Positions 42,367-50,109 of a stretch of 64,000 nt of DNA are shown here, one piece after another (position 1 is the stretch's first letter; each line of letters opens with the position of its first letter). The DNA lies in assembly GCA_043753895.1 (NCBI GenBank), contig JAYUWK010000146.1, positions 124,001-188,000 of the forward strand. Reading direction: 5' to 3'. The DNA comes from WLMZ01 sp043753895. Lineage in GTDB: Bacteria > Actinomycetota > Acidimicrobiia > Acidimicrobiales > Ilumatobacteraceae. The position numbers and the translations under genes are program-made. Under the pieces are notes generated by a model. It worked only from the letters and a program-made list of their open reading frames with translations, was not told where the DNA came from and ran no database searches.

Positions 42367-43917
42367 ATGTCGACACCCAATGCTCGAGTTCGCTTCCGCT
42401 GGCGAGCCATGCTCCTGCCGATGGCCCTTCTGACGGTCTCGTTCGCCGTCCCGGCGCCCACGGTTTTTGCGGCGTCGGCGTCGGCGCAGGTAATAGGGAC
42501 GGACCCATTCACGCAGGCCACCTGCGCGGCGTCTGGCACGACGAACCATTCCGCCAGCGTCGAGCCCGATAGCTTCTCGAGCGGATCGACGATCGTTGCT
42601 GCCTACCAGGTCGGACGGATCTTCGACGGTGGCGCATGCGCCATCGGGTTCTCTACGTCGACGAACAACGGCGGCACGTGGACGTCTGGCCTACTGCCCG
42701 GCATCACGAAGTACACGGGTGCTGGCACGTTCGACCGGGCCACCGATCCCGCGGTCGCCTACGACGCACTGCACAATGTCTGGATGATCTCTACGCTCCC
42801 GCTCACCGAGGTCGGTGGCGTCAAGGGCGTCGGTGTCCTCACGAGCCGCTCCACCAATGGCGGGCTCATGTGGGGCGATCCGGTCGCGATCCCGACCACC
42901 GCCGGCATGATCTCGCCTGACAAGAATTGGATCGTCTGCGACAACACCGCGGCCAGCCCGTTCTACGGCAACTGCTACACCGAATGGGACGACAACGGCG
43001 CCGGCAACACGATGGAGATGAGTAGGTCTACCGACGGCGGCCTCACCTGGAGCAAGGCAGTGACCAACAACGCCGGCATTATCGGCGGCCAGCCGGTCGT
43101 GCGCCCGGACGGCACGGTGATCGTGCCAACCGCCAACGCCAACGAGACGGCGATCGGCGCGTTCAACTCCACCGACGGCGGCGCCACCTGGAGCGCGGTC
43201 ACGACGATCGCCACGATCCGGCACCACAAGGTCGTGGGCAGCTTGCGCGAAGGTCCGTTACCTTCGGCCGAGATCGATAGCGCCGGCACAGTGTACGTGG
43301 CCTGGTCGGACAGTCGGTTCCGCAAACGCGGCAACACGAACGACATCGTGATCGCCCATTCGACCAACGCCACCGGCACCAAATGGTCAGCGGTGAGCCG
43401 CGTCCCGATCGATGTGGCCACCAGCGGCATCGATCACTTCATTCCCGGTCTCGCTGTCAACAAGGCGACCTCGGGCGCCGCGGCGCAGCTTGGTCTCACG
43501 TACTACTTCTACCCGCCAAACAGCACGCAGCTCAGCGTTGGGTTCATCTCCTCGGCCGACGCCGGCTCCACATGGACCACGACGCCGACGATCACCAGCG
43601 GGATGACCTCCACGTGGGCGGCCAACACGAGCCAAGGGCGCATGGTGGGAGACTACATCTCGACCTCCTACGGATCCGACAACCTTGCCCACGGCGTCTT
43701 CGGCGCGGCCAACACGCCCACTACCGGCGCCACGACGGAGTGCACCACGTTCGCCCTCGACAACTGCGTCGCCCCGATCGACACCTTCACTCCCGGGTTG
43801 GCACTCGGCAGCGCGTCGTCGGCCACTGATGCGGTGCTCTTCTCGGGCATTGGCGGCGCTGGCGCGGCGAGTCTGTGGAACGTCGTGGACAACAATGGCA
43901 GCAAGCATCGTGGCTAA
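42367..43917 (+). CDS. secreted Asp-box (sialidase-like beta-propeller) protein
   Basis: A protein of 516 residues with a Sec signal peptide: Arg-rich start, hydrophobic MLLPMALLTVSFAV, cleavage probably after VFAAS around residue 36-40. The mature part has at least four Asp-box repeats of the S-x-D/N-x-G-x-T-W type (STNNGGTW, STDGGLTW, STDGGATW, SADAGSTW), typical of six-bladed beta-propellers in sialidases and related secreted proteins. No clear sialidase Arg triad can be assigned, so catalysis is uncertain. Residue use is rich in Thr, Asn and Gly compared with its neighbours. GGAGA lies about 8 bases upstream of the ATG. Confidence 0.8.
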   Translation: MSTPNARVRFRWRAMLLPMALLTVSFAVPAPTVFAASASAQVIGTDPFTQATCAASGTTNHSASVEPDSFSSGSTIVAAYQVGRIFDGGACAIGFSTSTNNGGTWTSGLLPGITKYTGAGTFDRATDPAVAYDALHNVWMISTLPLTEVGGVKGVGVLTSRSTNGGLMWGDPVAIPTTAGMISPDKNWIVCDNTAASPFYGNCYTEWDDNGAGNTMEMSRSTDGGLTWSKAVTNNAGIIGGQPVVRPDGTVIVPTANANETAIGAFNSTDGGATWSAVTTIATIRHHKVVGSLREGPLPSAEIDSAGTVYVAWSDSRFRKRGNTNDIVIAHSTNATGTKWSAVSRVPIDVATSGIDHFIPGLAVNKATSGAAAQLGLTYYFYPPNSTQLSVGFISSADAGSTWTTTPTITSGMTSTWAANTSQGRMVGDYISTSYGSDNLAHGVFGAANTPTTGATTECTTFALDNCVAPIDTFTPGLALGSASSATDAVLFSGIGGAGAASLWNVVDNNGSKHRG

Positions 43918-43967
43918 CACGTCGGTTTACCACGTTCCTGCTCGGCAGGTCGCTGACTGACGAAATA

Positions 43968-44013
43968 GACGGCGCGTACGGGGCTCCTGTGGCGCAATCG
44001 TCATCGCGCCGTC
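43968..44013. terminator. inverted repeat between convergent genes
   Basis: GACGGCGCG and CGCGCCGTC form a perfect 9-bp inverted repeat separated by 28 bases. It lies midway in the 116-base gap between the convergent Asp-box gene (stop 43917) and carboxylesterase gene (stop 44034), so it could end transcripts from both sides. On the plus strand a T-rich stretch (ATCTTTTCC) follows about 12 bases later. Confidence 0.45.
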
Positions 44014-44033
44014 CTTCGCCTCATCTTTTCCTA

Positions 44034-45464
44034 TCAGAGGTCGGACCAGAGTTCGCGCAACTCGCTCTCTGGGTCGTTGGCCACACTGGTTTCTGTGTCG
44101 ACGCGCAGGGTGGATCGATGAGTGAGATCGTATGCGGGCCACGGGGCCACGCCGTCACGCGCGAAGCGCGTCAGCGAATCGGAGAACGAGTCGGCGACGG
44201 CACCGCGATCCGCGCCGTCGCCGGTGAACTGATCGACACCCTTGCGATGCAGGTTGTGGAACGCAAACGGAATGTCCATCGCGTGACACGAGCCCAGTGC
44301 ACCGCCGAACGCGGTGGACGCCCAGGTGAACCAGTACATCCAGGTCTGCGAACCCACTGCATCGCGGGCCTCGGCAAGGCGCCACGCAGGCATTCGAAAG
44401 GTCTCGTCGGTCTGCATCGCCGATGCGAGCAGAGCAGGTGTGGCGCCGGGCCGGTGCTCGCGATAGCGGCTGATTGCCTGTGGAGCGATGTCGCCAAATC
44501 GCTTCTCGAAGAAGCGCGCGACCCCGGCATCGTCGAGTGAGGCGAGTTCGGGGTTGAAGGTGGTGAAGAGTTGCATCTCGTCACGCGTCGTGCCGAGCAC
44601 GAGCGGTATCGGGTTGGCGGCGGCGGCCGAGCGGATGGACCGGGGAATCAGTTCCGTGCCTGAGGTTGGGGAGAAACCAGAGAAGCCAGCACCAACGTCG
44701 CGCAGGAGTTTGTTTTGGGCGGAGAGCATTGCCTCCGGCGACAGTGTGATGGCCTGACCGCGCGAGGAGACGCCGGCGGCCTCGAGAAACTGGGCCTCGG
44801 CCTGTGCGCCGCGCTCGGAGTTGCGTAACTGCGCAATCGATGGGCTCATCGCCCACGCGTTGTGGAACAGGCCCTGTGCCGTTGGCGCGGCGAGCAAGCT
44901 GACCACAGCGGATCCACCTGCGGATTCGCCGAAGATAGTGACGTTGTCCGGGTCGCCACCGAAGGACGTGATGGCCTGGCTCACCCAACGCAAGGCGGCG
45001 ATCTGGTCGTGTGCGCCAAGGTTGAGGTCGCCGAGGTACCCAAACGCGCCGAGTCGATAATTGACGGTGACCACCACGACATCGGCGCGCGTGGCCAACG
45101 AGGAGCCGTCGTACCACGGCGTTGCGCCGCTGCCGTTGACGAACGCGCCGCCATGGATCCAGAACAGCACCGGCCTGCGGGCGTCGTCGCACGCCGGGGT
45201 GTAGACGTTCAGGAACAAGCAGTCCTCGGACATGTCCAACGAACTTCCGCCAAGCGTGCGTTCCATGACGCCAGGGGTCTGGAAACACTGGGCGCGATAG
45301 GTGGTTGCATCCAGTTCGCCGTCCCAGCCTTCGACCAACACCGGTTGCTCGAAACGACTACTGGTCGCAAAGCGGACGCCCTTGAACACCGAGGTGGTTC
45401 CGCGATCGAGACCGCGCATCGGTCCGAATGGGGTAATGACGGTGGTGGACGAGATGTTCGACAT
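44034..45464 (-). CDS. type B carboxylesterase
   Basis: A protein of 476 residues of the alpha/beta-hydrolase carboxylesterase family. It has the N-terminal disulfide-region signature SEDCLFLNVYTP near residue 80, the oxyanion hole WIHGGAFVNGSG near residue 102, the nucleophile Ser in IFGESAGGSAVVSLL near residue 178, the acid residue in TTRDEMQLF near residue 293 and the His in GSCHAMDIPFAFHN near residue 390. Relatives cleave esters including p-nitrobenzyl and other bulky esters. No signal peptide. An AAAGGT ribosome site lies about 8 bases upstream. It follows the short enoyl-CoA hydratase gene by 35 bases. Confidence 0.87.
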   Translation of the reverse strand: MSNISSTTVITPFGPMRGLDRGTTSVFKGVRFATSSRFEQPVLVEGWDGELDATTYRAQCFQTPGVMERTLGGSSLDMSEDCLFLNVYTPACDDARRPVLFWIHGGAFVNGSGATPWYDGSSLATRADVVVVTVNYRLGAFGYLGDLNLGAHDQIAALRWVSQAITSFGGDPDNVTIFGESAGGSAVVSLLAAPTAQGLFHNAWAMSPSIAQLRNSERGAQAEAQFLEAAGVSSRGQAITLSPEAMLSAQNKLLRDVGAGFSGFSPTSGTELIPRSIRSAAAANPIPLVLGTTRDEMQLFTTFNPELASLDDAGVARFFEKRFGDIAPQAISRYREHRPGATPALLASAMQTDETFRMPAWRLAEARDAVGSQTWMYWFTWASTAFGGALGSCHAMDIPFAFHNLHRKGVDQFTGDGADRGAVADSFSDSLTRFARDGVAPWPAYDLTHRSTLRVDTETSVANDPESELRELWSDL

Positions 45465-45499
45465 GGTGATGACCTTTCGGGAGATTCGGACGCGCTGGT

Positions 45500-46090
45500 T
45501 CAGGTGCCGGTGAATACGGTGGGACGATGTTCAAGGAACGAGGCGACGAGTTCGGTGACGTAGCCGAGTTCGAGCGCCTGATCCGCGCTGATGAAATCGC
45601 CGGTATAGAGCAGGCGCATGGCGTTCTGGAGCCCGATGAGCCGGGGGAGCAGCCACGTGCCGGCGCCCGTGTCGGGCACGAGGCCGCGATGCACGAAGTT
45701 CCAAGCAAACCTGGCATTGGGCGTGGCGATGCGGATGTCGCACTGCGAGGTGAACTCCGCACCCATGCCCACTGCTGGGCCATCGATGGCGCAGATAGTG
45801 GGTTGCGGGCATTGCAACAGTGGCCACCACTTGTCGTGTTCCTCTGCGCTGCCTCGAAGGTTGCGCACTGTGCCCGGGATGGTGGCGAGATCGGCCAGGT
45901 CGGTGCCGGCACAGAAGGCACCCGGACGACCGGTGAGCACGATGACGCGTGCGGAGGGATCGGTAGCAGCATGCGCAACGGTCTCGATGAACTCGCCGAG
46001 CATTGCATAGGTCATCGCGTTTTTCTTCTCGGCGCGATCGAGGGTGATCGTGGCAATGCCCTCGTTCACCGCGTAGATGATGTGCCCCAT
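45500..46090 (-). CDS. enoyl-CoA hydratase/isomerase family protein, C-terminally short
   Basis: A protein of 196 residues of the crotonase superfamily. It has NAMTYAMLGEF near residue 24, the oxyanion-hole segment GAFCAGTDL near residue 57, and AIDGPAVGMGAEFTSQCDIRIAT near residue 100, where Glu positions vary between hydratases and isomerases. It ends abruptly after ALELGYVTELVASF, about 60 residues before the usual end, so the C-terminal helices used in trimer contacts and in covering the active site are missing. No continuation is found in the other frames. It may be a truncated remnant or a short functional variant. A TACCCT box 8 bases before ATG 46090 supports the start. Confidence 0.75.
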   Translation of the reverse strand: MGHIIYAVNEGIATITLDRAEKKNAMTYAMLGEFIETVAHAATDPSARVIVLTGRPGAFCAGTDLADLATIPGTVRNLRGSAEEHDKWWPLLQCPQPTICAIDGPAVGMGAEFTSQCDIRIATPNARFAWNFVHRGLVPDTGAGTWLLPRLIGLQNAMRLLYTGDFISADQALELGYVTELVASFLEHRPTVFTGT

Positions 46091-46098
46091 GACGAGCG

Positions 46099-46104
46099 AG
46101 GGTA
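46099..46104 (-). promoter_or_regulatory. -10 box for the enoyl-CoA hydratase gene
   Basis: On the minus strand TACCCT lies 8 bases before ATG 46090, a near-leaderless start. It is back-to-back with the plus-strand box at 46128, so the two divergent transcripts start within about 50 bases of each other. Confidence 0.45.
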
Positions 46105-46127
46105 ATCGGTGGGCGAGCGCCTGCCGG

Positions 46128-46133
46128 TAGCGT
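46128..46133 (+). promoter_or_regulatory. -10 box of a leaderless GTG start for the acyltransferase gene
   Basis: TAGCGT lies 7 bases before GTG 46141, which is in frame with the acyltransferase. The layout favours GTG 46141 over the in-frame ATG at 46171, which has no ribosome site. Confidence 0.45.
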
Positions 46134-46140
46134 GCCGTGC

Positions 46141-46821
46141 GTGCTTGACCGACCGCCACAGTCGCCCACCATGTCGAATCGCCTGCGGGGCATCGCCAAG
46201 CGGACCACGGGCGAGGCCGTGCACTGGGCGTGGGAGACAGCGATCGAGTGCGCGGCGATTGGACCATATAGTCGTCGCGGTCGCCGCTTTGGACGCTTCG
46301 GTGCGAACAGCGTGATCTGCTTCCCCCCGAACACCATCTTCAACGAGCAGTTCATCCACATCGGCGAGGGCACGATGATCGGGCCGCACGTCACCCTCTC
46401 TGCGGGCATGGTGCCAGGTCAGGCATGCATCAGTGACCCGGTGGTGAAGATCGGCGACCGTTGCCTGATCGGCAAGGGTAGCGGCATCGTCGGGCACTTC
46501 GAAATCGTGATCGGCAACGACGTGTGGACCGGTCATCACGTGTACATCACCGATCAGAACCACGACTACCGCGACGTCACCCGACCGATCTCGCAGCAGT
46601 CGATGCCCGAACGATCGGTCACCATCGGCGACGGGTCGTGGCTGGGTTTCGGTGCCGTGGTGCTGCCGGGGGCACGCATCGGCAAGCACGTCGTGATCGG
46701 TGCCAACTCCGTCGTGTCGGGCGAGATTCCTGACTACAGCGTGGCGGTGGGCAGCCCGGCACGTGTCGTGAAACGCTGGACCGCGGAGCAGGGCTGGTTC
46801 AGCCTCGAGTCAGGGTCATGA
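46141..46821 (+). CDS. hexapeptide-repeat (left-handed beta-helix) acyltransferase
   Basis: A protein of 226 residues from GTG 46141 (216 from ATG 46171). Imperfect hexapeptide repeats build a left-handed beta-helix: IHIGEGTMIGPHVTL, VVKIGDRCLIGKGSGIV, IVIGNDVWTGHHVYI, VTIGDGSWLGFGAVVLPGARIGKHVVIGANSVV. The catalytic-His position is in TDQNHDYRDV. Such enzymes transfer acetyl or other acyl groups to sugars, often in glycan or surface polysaccharide synthesis (maltose/NodL-like group). The acceptor is unknown. A hairpin overlaps its stop codon. Confidence 0.85.
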   Translation: MLDRPPQSPTMSNRLRGIAKRTTGEAVHWAWETAIECAAIGPYSRRGRRFGRFGANSVICFPPNTIFNEQFIHIGEGTMIGPHVTLSAGMVPGQACISDPVVKIGDRCLIGKGSGIVGHFEIVIGNDVWTGHHVYITDQNHDYRDVTRPISQQSMPERSVTIGDGSWLGFGAVVLPGARIGKHVVIGANSVVSGEIPDYSVAVGSPARVVKRWTAEQGWFSLESGS

Positions 46822-46852
46822 CTCGACACCAGCGTGGATACCGGAGCCGGTA
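46806..46852. terminator. two hairpins at the 3 prime ends of convergent genes
   Basis: Hairpin one: CGAGTCA (46806-46812), six-base loop, TGACTCG (46819-46825), a perfect 7-bp stem that includes the TGA stop of the acyltransferase. Hairpin two: TACCGG (46839-46844), AG, CCGGTA (46847-46852). The convergent gene on the minus strand ends at 46858. Together they could end both transcripts; neither has a long T-tract. Confidence 0.5.
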
Positions 46853-46857
46853 CTTGC

Positions 46858-47400
46858 TCAGTACTGGGCGGGTACCGAGCAGCTGTTCATCAGGTTCGGG
46901 CGGGTGAAGTCGGCAATGGTCTCCGACACCGGTGAACCGTTGAGCATTGTTTCGTTCAGCTCGGCCTTTTCGCCGTTGGCGAGCTTGACCTCGGTGGCAC
47001 GCCGGTCGGCGATGTAGGTGCGATACAACTCGTCGAACTTGGCGACCAGCTTGATGTCCTGAACGGCTGTGGGTTGCCGTGCCATGATCTGGTTCTGGGC
47101 GGTCTCGATGAGATCGGTGGCCGCTTTCACGCCCCTGCCCACCGCCTGCGGGCTGCCATCGGTGGTCTTGCGAATCTCGTCGGCGTTCTTGGAGAGCAGC
47201 GAGTTCCGTTGCACGCAGATCTGTTCGGCGCGCTTGGTCCATGCCCGATCCTCGATCTTGGCGGCTGCCTGCCGGGTGGCGAATCCACCAAAGGCGTAGA
47301 TCCACATCGCGATGATGAACGCGATGGAGATACCGACCGCGGCGCGTGTGACGATCTGCGATGTTCTGAGTTCGGGACGCTCGGCGCGCGCTTCGGTCAT
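46858..47400 (-). CDS. single-pass membrane protein of unknown function
   Basis: A protein of 180 residues that I do not recognise. It has a short charged N-terminus (residues 1-17), one transmembrane helix (ITRAAVGISIAFIIAMWIYAFGGF region, about 18-42), then an outer helical part with two Cys: one in EQICVQRNSLL and one near the end in LMNSCSVPAQY. The outer region looks coiled-coil-like with many Glu, Lys and Ala. Its ATG overlaps the stop of the DoxX-like gene (ATGA), so the two membrane proteins are made from one message and may work together. Confidence 0.7.
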   Translation of the reverse strand: MTEARAERPELRTSQIVTRAAVGISIAFIIAMWIYAFGGFATRQAAAKIEDRAWTKRAEQICVQRNSLLSKNADEIRKTTDGSPQAVGRGVKAATDLIETAQNQIMARQPTAVQDIKLVAKFDELYRTYIADRRATEVKLANGEKAELNETMLNGSPVSETIADFTRPNLMNSCSVPAQY

Positions 47401-47912
47401 TTCTTTGGTGGCCTGTAGCTCACGGCCAACTGCGTGACGGCGCCGCCGAACCCGAGCGCCGCAGCGATCACGGCTCCGGTCCAGCCATGGAAGGTCCACT
47501 TTTCGACGTGCTGATGGATCACGTGATCGAGGGAGTATTTGCCCGCACCGACGGTGCCGATGAACAGTGCCACCACCGCGATTGACGCACAGTATTCCCA
47601 ACCCTGATTCGGCTTGAACACGAAGAAGCCCACCTTCCAGTGCTCGACGACGATGGCGACCACCATGATGCCGATGAAGCCAGCCGCGGCAAATGGAGTG
47701 GCGAGTCCGAGCGCCAGCATGCATCCGGCACCGATCTCGGTCGCCGCAGCAATTCGGGCCTGCCACTTCGGCCATTTCATGCCGATGCCACCGAACCAGC
47801 GGGCAGTACCGGCCAGGCCGCCAGCCCCGAAGATCTTGTTGTAGCCGTGATACGCAAGCGACAGGCCGAAGAAGACGCGCAGCATGACCAGCGCGACATC
47901 GAGTTGTTTCAC
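47397..47912 (-). CDS. DoxX family membrane protein
   Basis: A protein of 171 residues from GTG 47912 with four hydrophobic helices. It begins KQLDVALVMLRVFFGLSLAYHGYNKIFGAGGLAGTARWF, the standard DoxX opening; ATEIGAGCMLALGLATPFAA follows near residue 65. DoxX-type proteins are small membrane proteins with links to redox and thiol stress, and some act as quinone-linked subunits; the role here is unknown. A -10 box 6 bases upstream supports GTG 47912 over ATG 47969, which would add 19 unlike residues. It is followed with overlap by a single-pass membrane protein. Confidence 0.8.
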   Translation of the reverse strand: MKQLDVALVMLRVFFGLSLAYHGYNKIFGAGGLAGTARWFGGIGMKWPKWQARIAAATEIGAGCMLALGLATPFAAAGFIGIMVVAIVVEHWKVGFFVFKPNQGWEYCASIAVVALFIGTVGAGKYSLDHVIHQHVEKWTFHGWTGAVIAAALGFGGAVTQLAVSYRPPKK

Positions 47913-47918
47913 GACAGC

Positions 47919-47924
47919 ACGATA
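47919..47924 (-). promoter_or_regulatory. -10 box of a leaderless GTG start for the DoxX gene
   Basis: On the minus strand TATCGT lies exactly 6 bases before GTG 47912, with no ribosome site. This is the reason for choosing the GTG start. Confidence 0.5.
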
Positions 47925-48005
47925 CGGCCTGTTCGGGCCGACGGGCCATTCGCTTGCGCGCAATTTCATCGCGGCGGTGGTGCCGGGAGTTGCTAGAACA
48001 AGGGC

Positions 48006-48434
48006 ATGACGGAGCCGACCTCTCCCTTGTCGCGTTCGCGCGCCGAGCGGTGGCGGACGGCCGGGCGTCTGGTGCGAGGTCTCGTACGCGTGCGACCCAA
48101 ACCGTTCCTCATCGCAGTGTCAGGTGCTGCGCTGTTCGCGCTCTGCACTGTGGCGTCGTCGGTCGTGTTGCGGTGGGTGATCCACCATGTCATCGACCTG
48201 CGCTTTCGCACCGGTCATATGGCCACGAACACGGTGATGGTAGCTCTTGGGATGGTGGTGGGTATCGGCTGCATCCGCGCGGTTGGCGTAGTCGTGCGCC
48301 GCAGTTTTGCAGGTGTGGCGCATTAGCGAATCGCCGAGACGGTGAGCGCCGAAGTCGTTGATCGTCTCGTGGAACAACCGGTCTCGTGGTATCAGCAACG
48401 GCCGTCGGGAGAACTCGTTCGCTATTGTGCGGCG
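48006..48434 (+). pseudogene. 5 prime remnant of an ABC exporter gene (permease part)
   Basis: The ATG at 48006 starts a reading frame of 106 codons that matches the beginning of an ABC exporter permease domain: an Arg-rich N-terminus, helix one (FLIAVSGAALFALCTVASSVVL), then helix two. It hits TAG at 48324-48326. In the same frame the homology continues past the stop with RIAETVSAEVVDRLVEQPVSWY and QQRPSGELV, the typical coupling region before helix three. It then ends at about 48430, where a lipoprotein gene starts in the same frame. So there is one nonsense change plus loss of roughly the last three quarters, including the ATPase domain. Confidence 0.72.
48423..48428 (+). promoter_or_regulatory. 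-10 box of a leaderless start for the lipoprotein gene
   Basis: TATTGT lies 6 bases before ATG 48435. It lies at the point where the ABC remnant ends, so the lipoprotein gene has its own promoter despite being in frame with the remnant. Confidence 0.5.
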
Positions 48435-48899
48435 ATGCGTATCAAAGCCGTGGTCACCGTTGTTGCCCTTCTCTTCATGAGCCTCACCGGGTGTTCGAGC
48501 GGCACCAGCACGCCCGCCGGGAAGAAGGCCGATTTTTGTACCCTGGTAATCGCGTTCAAGACCGCGAACGACTCGCTCGGCAGCGATGTGACGGGGGGTG
48601 ATCCTGCCAAGGCGCGGTCCGCGATGAAGCAGATCCTCGGGCAGGTGCAGACGCTGCAGAAGAAGGCACCTGCTGATGTGAGGACCGACGTGGACACCGC
48701 TGCGGCGTTCATCACTGCGTTCGATTCGCTGCTGTCGAAGCACAACTACGACGTAGCCGCAATCGAAGCCGACGCCACGGTGGCTGAAGAGTTACAGGCC
48801 CTGACCACCGATGAAGTGAACGCTGCGTTGGCACGGTTGGGTTCGTACAGCACGACGGGATGTGCGGTCGTTTCGTCGGTGCCCACCCCGAGCACCTAG
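48435..48899 (+). CDS. small lipoprotein of unknown function
   Basis: A protein of 154 residues. It has a lipoprotein signal peptide: MRIKAVVTVVALLFM and lipobox LTGC, with the modified Cys at residue 17, then a Ser/Gly/Thr linker. The mature part is helical with an early Cys (KADFCTLVIAF) and a late Cys (TTGCAVV), which could form one disulfide. No known family is recognised. It should sit on the outer face of the membrane. The gene directly follows the ABC exporter remnant in the same frame. The 187 bases downstream to 49086 show nothing recognisable. Confidence 0.75.
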   Translation: MRIKAVVTVVALLFMSLTGCSSGTSTPAGKKADFCTLVIAFKTANDSLGSDVTGGDPAKARSAMKQILGQVQTLQKKAPADVRTDVDTAAAFITAFDSLLSKHNYDVAAIEADATVAEELQALTTDEVNAALARLGSYSTTGCAVVSSVPTPST

Positions 48900-49086
48900 C
48901 GCCATGGCCAAACGCCACATCTGGCGCAGCGCAGGTATTCGTCTACCCAGACTGGTGGCCACGCGCCGTCTTGCAACGTTCGTGAATGCCGAACGAACCG
49001 TAGACGTGCGCTGAGCATTCACGGAGCCGTCAATAGTGGCGAACAATTGTGGTCACAGCACGCGCGAGCGTCGAGCGACGAACGGC

Positions 49087-50109
49087 TCAGCGTTGTGGGT
49101 CGACCAGAACCTTCGCGGCGCTCGAGGGGTTGTCGGCGAAATCGGCGAATGCCTGAGGAAGATCGTCGAGCGACACGGTGCGGTCGTGCAACGGTAAGAC
49201 GTCGATCCGTCTGTCGGTGATGAGGTCCATCACCTCGGCGAACTCGTGGTGCACGTAGCCGAGCGATGCGAAGACGGTGGCTTCCTTGATCAGCCACGTG
49301 CCCGGTGAGACCGACGCCATGCCACTGGCCAGCCCTACCAGATTCACGGTTCCGCCGCGACGGACCAGATCGATGGCACGCTGCACAGTGGTGGGAACGC
49401 CGGCGCACTCGAAGATGAGATCGGCTCCATCGCGTCCGAACTCGGAGCCCGCTTCCTCAGGAGTCATCGCAACATCGGCGCCACACGCCAGCGCGAGCGC
49501 GCGGCGCTGCTCGTTGGGTTCGATGGCAACGATGCGCCCGGCACCAAGAGCGCGCACACACTGCAGTGTCAACAGTCCAATCGGGCCGCATCCCTGCACG
49601 ATCACCGTGTCGTCGGCTCTGGGTCGGGTGCGAAGTGCAGCATGCAACGCAACGGTTGCGGGTTCCACGAGCGCGGCCTCGTCGTCGGTCATTGCAAGGG
49701 GTACGCCGATGAGTCGTTGGGCATCGAGCGAAATGCGTGGAGCGAATCCGCCATGCGGAGGAGCAAGGCGATCGCGACCGATCATGCCGAGGAACGACGC
49801 AACGCAATAGGCCGGCCGGTCAGCACGGCACTCTGGGCAGTGGCCGCATGGTGGAGCGATCCCGGCAACGACCCGGTCTCCCTCGACGACATTGCGCACG
49901 CCATCGCCGACGGCCGAAACCAGCCCGACCCATTCGTGTCCACAGATAGCCGGGTTGTAGGGCTCGTCAGAGAGGAAGCCGTGGATGTCGGTGCCGCAGA
50001 TGCCACACCGGGTGATGTGCACCACAGCGGTGCCGGGACGCGGCTCGGGCTCGGGCACCTCGACGAGTTCGAAACGCCGTAATCCGGTGACCAGGCCGGC
50101 CAGCATCAT
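49087..50109 (-). CDS. zinc-dependent medium-chain alcohol/sorbitol-type dehydrogenase
   Basis: A protein of 340 residues. Catalytic zinc Cys is in TRCGICGTDIHG near residue 36, with His-Glu in CGHEWVG near residue 58; the structural zinc cysteines appear as PPCGHCPECRADRPAYC near residue 86. The Rossmann motif is VQGCGPIGLLTLQ near residue 168. It belongs with threonine/sorbitol-type dehydrogenases acting on polyols or sugars with NAD(P). ATG 50109 overlaps the ThuA-gene stop (ATGA). As the last gene of an SDR-ThuA-dehydrogenase operon, it probably oxidises a sugar or sugar-derived alcohol. Confidence 0.88.
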   Translation of the reverse strand: MMLAGLVTGLRRFELVEVPEPEPRPGTAVVHITRCGICGTDIHGFLSDEPYNPAICGHEWVGLVSAVGDGVRNVVEGDRVVAGIAPPCGHCPECRADRPAYCVASFLGMIGRDRLAPPHGGFAPRISLDAQRLIGVPLAMTDDEAALVEPATVALHAALRTRPRADDTVIVQGCGPIGLLTLQCVRALGAGRIVAIEPNEQRRALALACGADVAMTPEEAGSEFGRDGADLIFECAGVPTTVQRAIDLVRRGGTVNLVGLASGMASVSPGTWLIKEATVFASLGYVHHEFAEVMDLITDRRIDVLPLHDRTVSLDDLPQAFADFADNPSSAAKVLVDPQR

